6,273 bases of DNA from NCBI GenBank assembly GCA_021545595.1, contig JAJRVG010000004.1:1-6273 (forward strand), written 5' to 3'. The position numbers were made by a program, and so were the translations under genes. This document shows positions 1 to 4,885 of the stretch, piece by piece; positions within the stretch are counted from its first letter, which is position 1; each line of letters starts with the position of its first letter. Origin of the DNA: Zetaproteobacteria bacterium. GTDB taxonomy: Bacteria; Pseudomonadota; Zetaproteobacteria; Mariprofundales; Mariprofundaceae. A model generated the notes under the pieces. That model was not told where the DNA came from, made no database searches, and was given only the letters and a program-made list of their open reading frames with translations.

Positions 1-274
1 CATGGGCAAAGCAGAGACGAGCAAAGGCGGCAGTAGTGTCATCCAGTTTCACATCCACATCACCCTCATGATTGGGGTGCACCCATGATCTGCCCTGCTT
101 GAAACCAAGGAAAATCACTGCATTGGTATCACGTACATGGATACGGAACACCTTGCCGTTTAGTGCCTCCAGTAGCGGAGCGAGTGACTTGTCACGAGAG
201 AAAAAGAGTTCCAGCACGGTGGAGAGGACCACGCATTGAACAGGAACTGGAATCAGCCGCAATGGCAAAAACAT
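1..274 (-). CDS. ubiT: UbiT-like SCP2-domain ubiquinone biosynthesis accessory factor (partial, C-terminus off the left edge)
   Basis: About 91 residues are visible on the minus strand and the frame stays open to the window edge. The N-terminus begins MFLPLRLIPVPVQ, followed by a core containing NGKVFRIHVRD. This resembles the start of E. coli UbiT (YhbT), which has VPVKLTPFALKRQ and LSIHVRD at matching places; the later GDVDVKLDD segment fits an SCP2 lipid-carrier fold. UbiT is the accessory factor of oxygen-independent ubiquinone synthesis with UbiU and UbiV, and its SCP2 pocket is thought to hold prenylated intermediates. The paralogue UbiJ usually follows ubiE, so UbiJ is the main alternative; the HVRD motif favours UbiT. 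The ATG at 274 is used here. A GTG at 283 is in frame and has a GGA eight bases upstream, so it may be the true start; an in-frame TAG lies just beyond it. Confidence 0.68.
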   Translation of the reverse strand, partial: MFLPLRLIPVPVQCVVLSTVLELFFSRDKSLAPLLEALNGKVFRIHVRDTNAVIFLGFKQGRSWVHPNHEGDVDVKLDDTTAAFARLCFAH

Positions 275-295
275 GACTGACACTTTATTTTTCCC

Positions 296-319
296 GGCCT
301 ACGGCATCATGCTTCGGCC
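296..319 (-). other. Small stem-loop just upstream of the ubiT-like start
   Basis: GGCC at 296-299 pairs with GGCC at 316-319, with GCAT (304-307) and ATGC (309-312) nested inside. On the minus strand it ends about 13 bases before the candidate GTG start at 283. No T-run follows on either strand, so it is not an intrinsic terminator. It may shape the leader of the downstream gene or be a minor intergenic repeat. A second small stem, AGGCC/GGCCT with loop ATGAAC, lies at 409-424 close to the ubiE stop. Nothing else is recognisable between the two genes. Confidence 0.3.
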
Positions 320-439
320 TTGAACACGCATCGAAAAGCACGGTTTTCAATACCCTCACGGGCGCACTGACACTTGTGGCAGAGAGGGTGCCCTGGGGTA
401 AAGGATGAAGGCCATGAACGGCCTGAATCAAGGCGCATC

Positions 440-1198
440 TCATAATTTGTATCCTCTATGCAACGCCACAACACCGCCTGTCATATTCTCATGCTTCACC
501 AGATCGAAGCCGGCCCACCGAACCAGTCTGGAGAAACGCTCCTGGTCGGGGAATCGACGGATCGACTCGACCAGATACTGGTAGGAGTCACGATCGCCGG
601 TGATCCACTCACCCATCGCAGGGATCATGTTAAAAGAGTAGGCGTCATAGACCACATTGAGCAATGGTAGCACCGGCCGGGAGAACTCGAGGCATATAAA
701 CTGCCCGCCTGGCTTTAGCACCCGATAGAACTCAGCCAGCCCCGCCTCGATATCGACAAAGTTCCGGATACCGAATGCAATCGAAACCACATCGAATGAG
801 TTATCAGCAAAAGCGAGCTGTGTGCCGTCAGATTGAATGCAGTCGGCACTGCCTGCAAGGAAGCCCTCATCAATCACCCGACGGGCACCCTCAGCCAGCA
901 TCGGCCCATTCAGATCGGTCAGAATCAGACGGCCGGAACGATCTCCTCTGGCACCCATTTTTTTTAGCATCCCGATGGAGATATCACCAGAGCCTGCCGC
1001 CACATCAAGCACGGTGGAATCCCGCTTGACTGCCGCCACCTGAATCATACGTCGCTTCCATAAGCGGTGCATACCTGCACTCATGGCATCATTCATAATA
1101 TCATACTTGTCAGCAACCGATGAGAAGACACCCATTACCCTGCCCGCCTTCTCACTGGCATCAACCGTTTCAAAACCAAAATGTGTCTGAGAACTCAT
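440..1198 (-). CDS. ubiE: Bifunctional demethylmenaquinone/ubiquinone C-methyltransferase UbiE
   Basis: The 252-residue protein matches the UbiE/MenG family over its full usual length. UbiE uses S-adenosylmethionine for the C-methylation step of ubiquinone synthesis (and of menaquinone where that is made), in the cytoplasm at the inner membrane. The N-terminus has the family signature THFGFETV...EKAGRV, then a segment with KYDIMNDAMSAGMHRLWKR (residues 31-49). SAM-binding motif I is VLDVAAGSGD (63-72). The acidic residue expected to contact the ribose is D95 in LTDLN. Later motifs are AFGIRN (141-146), LKPGG and LEFSRP (160-165), and the protein ends in the typical HRGYK-type tail. The start at 1198 gives the standard MSSQTHFGF N-terminus, although no clear Shine-Dalgarno sequence precedes it. 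The gene is divergent from nrdJa and followed on the same strand by a UbiT-like gene, which suggests a small quinone operon. Confidence 0.96.
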   Translation of the reverse strand: MSSQTHFGFETVDASEKAGRVMGVFSSVADKYDIMNDAMSAGMHRLWKRRMIQVAAVKRDSTVLDVAAGSGDISIGMLKKMGARGDRSGRLILTDLNGPMLAEGARRVIDEGFLAGSADCIQSDGTQLAFADNSFDVVSIAFGIRNFVDIEAGLAEFYRVLKPGGQFICLEFSRPVLPLLNVVYDAYSFNMIPAMGEWITGDRDSYQYLVESIRRFPDQERFSRLVRWAGFDLVKHENMTGGVVALHRGYKL

Positions 1199-1242
1199 GA
1201 CCGCAAGCGTAACAGAATCAGGGGCAGGGCGTGAAGCGCATT

Positions 1243-1380
1243 TGATACATCCGCAAAAGAGTTTCTCTCTTTTGCTTGCGGCGTATCAGGAAAAACGCGG
1301 TTTCCCTGATGCTCACGAACCCTGCCGGATTCGCCTGCCTTTCATGGCGGGTGAACAGAGCCTCGGCACATGGATGTACC
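1243..1380. other. Hairpin array in the ubiE-nrdJa intergenic region, ending in a CsrA-site-like hairpin
   Basis: Four inverted repeats follow each other. (1) TGATAC (1243-1248)/GTATCA (1283-1288) encloses GCAAAAGAG (1253-1261)/CTCTTTTGC (1267-1275), a perfect 9-bp stem with a TTTCT loop. (2) TCAGG (1286-1290)/CCTGA (1305-1309) contains AAAC/GTTT around GCG; it shares three bases with the first, so the two compete. (3) CCTGCC (1334-1339)/GGCGGG (1346-1351) has one G.U pair. (4) GG.ACAT (1365-1371)/ATGT.CC (1374-1380) presents ATGGAT at its tip. The array lies upstream of the predicted nrdJa promoter, so it is in the possible ubiE leader or in a separate transcript. No terminator T-run and no convincing ORF are present. 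What is seen is the pairing; any RNA role is inferred. Confidence 0.55.
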
Positions 1381-1461
1381 CGCACCACGCCCGCATCCCG
1401 AACCGCACCAAAACCGGTGAATAAGCTGTGGAGAAACGGTGGATCAAAAGTGTATCAATAA

Positions 1462-1477
1462 ACACTATCAATAGTGT
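1462..1477. promoter_or_regulatory. NrdR box 1
   Basis: The site is ACACTATCAATAGTGT, a perfect 7-bp inverted repeat about a 2-bp centre. It agrees with the published NrdR-box pattern (acaCwAtATaTwGtgt) at 14 of 16 positions. NrdR is the ATP/dATP-sensing repressor of ribonucleotide reductase genes. The box sits just upstream of the predicted -35 element of nrdJa. A second box follows 32 bp downstream, start to start, the usual arrangement of paired NrdR boxes on one face of the DNA. Confidence 0.92.
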
Positions 1478-1488
1478 ATCAAGATTGC

Positions 1489-1517
1489 TTGACACCCAAG
1501 ATATAGTGCTTCATATT
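1489..1517 (+). promoter_or_regulatory. Predicted sigma70-type promoter of nrdJa
   Basis: A perfect -35 TTGACA (1489-1494) is followed after 17 bp by a -10 CATATT (1512-1517, 4 of 6). This predicts a transcript start near 1524 and a leader of about 50 nt. An alternative is TTCATA (1510-1515), an 18-bp spacer and TATAAG (1534-1539). In both readings NrdR bound at the two boxes would block polymerase. The leader contains a small stem, ATAAGT (1535-1540)/ACTTAT (1545-1550) with a CACC loop, upstream of the ribosome-binding site. Confidence 0.75.
1494..1509. promoter_or_regulatory. NrdR box 2
   Basis: ACCCAAGATATAGTGC matches the NrdR-box pattern at 13 of 16 positions, with the right half (ATATAGTG) better than the left. 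It lies in the spacer between the predicted -35 and -10 elements, where binding would directly hinder initiation. The gap to box 1 is 16 bp, typical of cooperative NrdR pairs. That spacing makes the weaker sequence match credible. Confidence 0.85.
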
Positions 1518-1574
1518 CACCACCACTAAATTTTATAAGTCACCACTTATGCACTAGCTGGAGGGAGAGTCCGT

Positions 1575-3770
1575 ATGAGCGCAAGCACCACTGCTACCAA
1601 CACCATGTTGGAAGAGTCTACCGGTCTGCCGGTTGAAAAAAGTCTGGAGAAGAGTATTTCGCTGCAACCCGCATCGGAAGATATCTGGGACAAAAAGTAT
1701 CGCCTGAAAGATAAGAACGGTGAAGCTGTTGATGCCGATATCGAGGCCAGCTACGAGCGTGTTGCCCAGGCGTTGGCCGCTGTTGAAGATGAGGAGAAGC
1801 GTGAGTTCTGGTTCAACCGTTTCACCTGGGCATTGCAGCAGGGTGCGATTCCGGCCGGGCGCATCATATCCAATGCCGGTGCTGAGGCACACAAGCCTGC
1901 CACCTCCACCATCAACTGTACTGTTTCCGGCGCTGTGCCCGATTCAATGGATGGTATTCTTTCCATGGTGCGAGAGGCAGGGCTGACACTGAAGGCCGGC
2001 TGTGGTATCGGTTATGAGTTCTCCACACTGCGTCCAAGGGGTGCCTACGTATCGGGTGCCGGTGCCTACACCAGTGGGCCACTCTCGTTCATGGATATTT
2101 TTGATAAGATGTGCTTTACCGTATCGTCGGCCGGTGGGCGACGCGGCGCACAGATGGGTACCTTCGACATCTCGCACCCTGACATTGCCGATTTCGTCCG
2201 CGCCAAGCGTGAAGATGGACGCCTGCGCCAGTTCAACCTCTCCTGCCTGATTACTAAAGATTTCATGGAGGCGGTTAAGAACGATACCGACTGGGATCTT
2301 ATTTTCCCGGCCACCACCGGAGAGGCCGAAAGTGCTGATGAGAAGATCGTCTGGCGTCAGATGCCACACTTTACCAGCAACGCCATCCGCAACGACAAGG
2401 GTGAGGTAGCCTGTAAAGTCTACAAGACCATCAAGGCACAGCGTCTGTGGGATGTAATCATGTCATCCACCTATGACTACGCCGAGCCGGGATTCATTCT
2501 GATTGATGAGGTTAACGAAAAGAACAACAACTGGTTTTGTGAAGATGTCCGTGCCACCAACCCTTGTGGAGAACAGCCACTGCCACCATACGGTGCCTGC
2601 CTGCTCGGCTCCGTCAACCTGACCAAGTTCATACGCGATCCGTTCACCGATCACGCCCACTTTGATTGGGATGCCTATCGTGAAGTGATCTCCATCTTCA
2701 CCCGCATGCTTGATAACGTGGTGGAGATCAACGGCCTGCCGCTCAAAAAGCAGCGTGATGAGATCATGGGTAAGCGCCGCCACGGCATGGGCTTCCTGGG
2801 TCTCGGCAGTGCCCTGACCATGATGAAGGTGCCTTACGGTTCGCCAAAATCACTGGAGATTACCGAGAAGATCGCTTATGAGATGGCACGCACTGGTTTC
2901 CAGACCGGCATCGAACTGGCCAGGGAGAAGGGTCCTGCCCCGATCATGAATCAGGAGTTTGAGATCACACCTGAACTGATGGCCAAGCAGCCAGCTATGG
3001 CTGATGATGGTATCAAAATCGGTGACAAGCTTAAGGGCAGGGTACTGTGGGCAAAATACTCCAACTACATGCGTCAATTCGCCAAACACGGCAATATCGA
3101 AGATGCCAAGATGCTGAAAGAGCTGGAGGAGCAGGGCTGTCGTTTCACCCACCACTCATCCATCGCGCCGACCGGCACCATCTCACTGAGCCTGGCCAAC
3201 AACGCCTCCAACGGTATTGAACCAAGTTTTGCCCACCATTACGCGCGCAACGTCATCCGTGAAGGCAAGAAGTCGAAAGAGAAAGTAGATGTGTTCTCCT
3301 ACGAGCTGCTCGCTTACCGTGAAGAGGTCAATGCTGATGCGATGCCCTCTTTCGGGAACGATTCTGAAGATACGGCAAACACGCTGCCGAGCTACTTCAT
3401 CTCTGCTGATGAAGTAACGCCAAAACAGCATGTTGATATCCAGGCTGCAGCACAGAGATGGGTTGATTCGTCGATCTCCAAGACCGCCAACGTACCAACC
3501 GATTTTCCATATGAGGATTTTAAGGATATCTACCTCTACGCCTACGAGAAGGGGCTGAAAGGCTGCACCACCTTCCGCTTCAATCCTGAAGCGTTCCAGG
3601 GCGTGCTGGTCAAGGAAGAGGATCTGGAAAACACCATGTATAAATTCACTCTGGATGACGGCAGTGTCGTCGAGGTGAAGGGTAACGAAGAGATTGAATA
3701 TGATGGTGAAATGCACACCGCCGCGAATCTGTTCGATGCGCTCAAAGAAGGGTATTACGGAAAGTTTTGA
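1575..3770 (+). CDS. nrdJa: Adenosylcobalamin-dependent (class II) ribonucleotide reductase, catalytic subunit NrdJa
   Basis: This 731-residue protein reduces ribonucleotides to deoxyribonucleotides with a radical generated from adenosylcobalamin, so it needs no oxygen. The active-site set is visible. C331 in TNPCGEQP is the expected thiyl-radical cysteine, flanked by N329 and E333. C342, eleven residues later, is one redox cysteine and C115 in TINCTV its likely partner. The 11-residue spacing equals that of C408/C419 in the Lactobacillus leichmannii enzyme. Other family motifs are KAGCGIGYEF (about 140-149), SAGGRRGAQMGTFDISHPDI (about 183-202) and APTGTISL (531-538). No N-terminal ATP-cone is apparent. 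The protein ends after residues 688-731 without the usual C-terminal cysteine tail; that part is encoded by nrdJb, as in Pseudomonas aeruginosa. GGAGG at 1560-1564, ten bases before the ATG, supports the start. NrdR control is predicted from two upstream boxes. Confidence 0.95.
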   Translation: MSASTTATNTMLEESTGLPVEKSLEKSISLQPASEDIWDKKYRLKDKNGEAVDADIEASYERVAQALAAVEDEEKREFWFNRFTWALQQGAIPAGRIISNAGAEAHKPATSTINCTVSGAVPDSMDGILSMVREAGLTLKAGCGIGYEFSTLRPRGAYVSGAGAYTSGPLSFMDIFDKMCFTVSSAGGRRGAQMGTFDISHPDIADFVRAKREDGRLRQFNLSCLITKDFMEAVKNDTDWDLIFPATTGEAESADEKIVWRQMPHFTSNAIRNDKGEVACKVYKTIKAQRLWDVIMSSTYDYAEPGFILIDEVNEKNNNWFCEDVRATNPCGEQPLPPYGACLLGSVNLTKFIRDPFTDHAHFDWDAYREVISIFTRMLDNVVEINGLPLKKQRDEIMGKRRHGMGFLGLGSALTMMKVPYGSPKSLEITEKIAYEMARTGFQTGIELAREKGPAPIMNQEFEITPELMAKQPAMADDGIKIGDKLKGRVLWAKYSNYMRQFAKHGNIEDAKMLKELEEQGCRFTHHSSIAPTGTISLSLANNASNGIEPSFAHHYARNVIREGKKSKEKVDVFSYELLAYREEVNADAMPSFGNDSEDTANTLPSYFISADEVTPKQHVDIQAAAQRWVDSSISKTANVPTDFPYEDFKDIYLYAYEKGLKGCTTFRFNPEAFQGVLVKEEDLENTMYKFTLDDGSVVEVKGNEEIEYDGEMHTAANLFDALKEGYYGKF

Positions 3771-3773
3771 ATG

Positions 3774-3860
3774 AACCACAGAGACGCAGAGGCACAAAAA
3801 GTTTTGGCTCAAAATGGCCTTTCTTTGTGTCTTGGTGACTTCGTCCCCGTCGGGGATTTC
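3774..3860. repeat. Degenerate intergenic repeat of the 'ccacagagacgcagaggcac' type
   Basis: Immediately after the nrdJa stop the sequence AACCACAGAGACGCAGAGGC is followed, across about 30 bases, by CTTTGTGTCTTGGTGACTTC. From general familiarity, such pairs (CCACAGAGACACAGAG ... CTTTGTGTCTTGGTG) are common as dispersed repeats between genes of many environmental bacteria. Internal pairings are CACAAA (3793-3798)/TTTGTG (3824-3829), TTTTG (3802-3806)/CAAAA (3810-3814), and TCCCCG (3844-3849)/CGGGGA (3851-3856). The last is a GC-rich stem followed by only three T, so at best a weak attenuator of read-through into nrdJb. No terminal direct repeats or transposase are seen. Confidence 0.5.
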
Positions 3861-3917
3861 CAGGGGTCATGGTGAAAAAAATCAATTGGCCAGAGCTACG
3901 GCTCCCGCCAATCAACC

Positions 3918-3986
3918 TGTGGGTGGTGGCATCGCTACCTGGAAGCAAGCCATCGAAAATGTTCCATTTAGACATGGCCACCCACA
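3918..3986 (+). other. Possible three-way-junction RNA structure in the nrdJa-nrdJb spacer
   Basis: TGTGGGTGG (3918-3926) is perfectly complementary to CCACCCACA (3978-3986) across a 51-nt interior. Inside are two arms. TGGC (3927-3930) pairs with GCCA (3949-3952), and CCAT (3964-3967) pairs with ATGG (3974-3977), which abuts the closing stem. A smaller stem with a UACG loop, GAGC (3893-3896)/GCTC (3901-3904), lies just upstream. The arms are short (4 bp), so the junction is weaker evidence than the 9-bp closing stem. It does not carry the conserved box of the adenosylcobalamin riboswitch. Confidence 0.45.
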
Positions 3987-3997
3987 CTCACCGGAGG

Positions 3998-4036
3998 CAG
4001 CGCCCGGGGTTCTCTGCAAAGAGACCGAGTGCGCTG
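3998..4036 (+). other. Stem-loop with GCAA tetraloop
   Basis: CAGCGC (3998-4003) pairs with GCGCTG (4031-4036). Inside, CGG (4005-4007) pairs with CCG (4025-4027), and TCTCT (4011-4015) with AGAGA (4020-4024), closed by a GCAA loop (4016-4019) of the GNRA class. A GGT bulge (4008-4010) lies on the 5' side; an alternative register pairs GG (4008-4009) with CC (4025-4026). Three co-linear helices capped by a GNRA loop favour an RNA-level structure over chance, although no conservation data are available here. Confidence 0.5.
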
Positions 4037-4040
4037 AACA

Positions 4041-4161
4041 GCCATGTTAATGGCCACACCCAGGACGGGTGTGCAGATCAAAGCACTTTGATCTGTGAGA
4101 AGCGTGGAAATCATAATTTTCGCGCTGCGAGGAGTAGAAAGGCTATGGACACTCTTTCTAC
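4041..4161 (+). other. Array of five consecutive hairpins upstream of nrdJb
   Basis: The five stems are: GCCAT (4041-4045)/ATGGC (4050-4054); CACACCC (4055-4061)/GGGTGTG (4067-4073) with loop AGGAC; CAGATCAAA (4074-4082)/TTTGATCTG (4087-4095) with loop GCAC; an 11-bp stem 4101-4111/4116-4126 containing two G.U pairs; and GTAGAAAG (4134-4141)/CTTTCTAC (4154-4161) with a 12-nt loop containing ATGGAC. The first three stems abut without a linker. A GAGGAG linker precedes the last. GGA in loops and linkers resembles CsrB/RsmZ-type RNAs or the AYGGAY-loop motif, but function is not established. The last 60 bases before nrdJb are unstructured and end in its ribosome-binding site. Confidence 0.6.
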
Positions 4162-4221
4162 GGTGAGAACAAACATACATAGACGGCTGGTGTCACTACT
4201 GGCGGTTCGTGGAGGTAAACT

Positions 4222-4854
4222 ATGAGCATTAAGATTGAGCAGAAGATCACCGGTTATACCATCGCCAGGCCTGAAGGCGAGCAGGAGGATAATGTCGCAC
4301 ATATCGCACCACTGCTTGAGCGTGATGATATTCTTGAAGGCAGCACCTACAAGATCAAAACCCCGCACTCCGAACATGCGATGTATATCACCATCAATGA
4401 TGTGGTGATTAACGCAGGCCAGCCCGATGAACACCGACGTCCGTTTGAGGTGTTTATCAACTCAAAAAATATGGAACATTTCATGTGGATTGTGGCACTC
4501 ACCCGCGTGCTCTCCGCGATCTTCAGAAAAGGTGGTGATGTCACTTTCCTGGTGGAAGAGATGAAAGCGGTATTTGACCCACGCGGTGGCTACTACAAGA
4601 AGGGTGGCAGATATATGCCATCGATTGTTGCCGAGATCGGTGAAGTGATTCAGCAGCACCTGGTCTCCATCGGCATGATGGAGGGTCAGCTCAACACCGC
4701 TGAGCTTGAAGCCAAGCGTAAAGAAGCTGAAGTGAAGCTGGGCCCTGATGCCATGGCCAAAGGCAACCAGTGCGACAAGTGCGGCGCCATGGCAGTTGTC
4801 CGTCTGGATAATTGTGACTGCTGTCTGGAGTGCGGTGATTCGAAGTGCGGTTGA
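4222..4854 (+). CDS. nrdJb: Class II ribonucleotide reductase, accessory/C-terminal subunit NrdJb
   Basis: This 210-residue protein corresponds to the C-terminal part of one-piece NrdJ enzymes and is the partner of NrdJa, as in the NrdJab system of Pseudomonas aeruginosa. The central part (about 34-165) fits the TSCPD-type domain found at the end of class II reductases. The tail is cysteine-rich: C184-x2-C187, then C198, C200, C201, C204 and C209. C184/C187/C198/C201 could form a zinc-ribbon-like site. C204-x4-C209 in CGDSKC has the spacing of the swinging C-terminal redox pair (C731/C736 in L. leichmannii, C754/C759 in E. coli NrdA) that passes electrons from thioredoxin to the active site. 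GGAGGT at 4211-4216, five bases before the ATG, supports the start. The 451-bp gap from nrdJa is unusually large for this pair. Confidence 0.9.
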   Translation: MSIKIEQKITGYTIARPEGEQEDNVAHIAPLLERDDILEGSTYKIKTPHSEHAMYITINDVVINAGQPDEHRRPFEVFINSKNMEHFMWIVALTRVLSAIFRKGGDVTFLVEEMKAVFDPRGGYYKKGGRYMPSIVAEIGEVIQQHLVSIGMMEGQLNTAELEAKRKEAEVKLGPDAMAKGNQCDKCGAMAVVRLDNCDCCLECGDSKCG

Positions 4855-4885
4855 CAGAAACCATAGCATTCGAGAGGTTGCGCAG

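Noticed and set aside
1255..1275. Intrinsic terminator for plus-strand transcription
   Set aside because: The four T lie inside the 3' arm of the stem and are followed by GCTTGCGG, so there is no U-tract after the hairpin.
1427..1435. DnaA box (TGTGGAGAA) upstream of nrdJa
   Set aside because: One of the conserved positions differs from TGTGNATAA and there is no second site nearby; a single near-match is expected by chance.
1460..1484. Divergent ubiE promoter over NrdR box 1 (minus-strand TTGATA with TATTGA)
   Set aside because: The -10 candidate matches only 3 of 6 positions, so NrdR control of ubiE is not supported.
3918..4161. Adenosylcobalamin riboswitch between nrdJa and nrdJb
   Set aside because: The conserved B12-box and its surrounding core are not recognisable, and the hairpin succession does not match the cobalamin riboswitch layout.
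3869..4225. 118-residue open frame in the nrdJa-nrdJb spacer
   Set aside because: It has no ribosome-binding site, a composition driven by the inverted repeats, and no recognisable domain; the region is better explained as non-coding structure.
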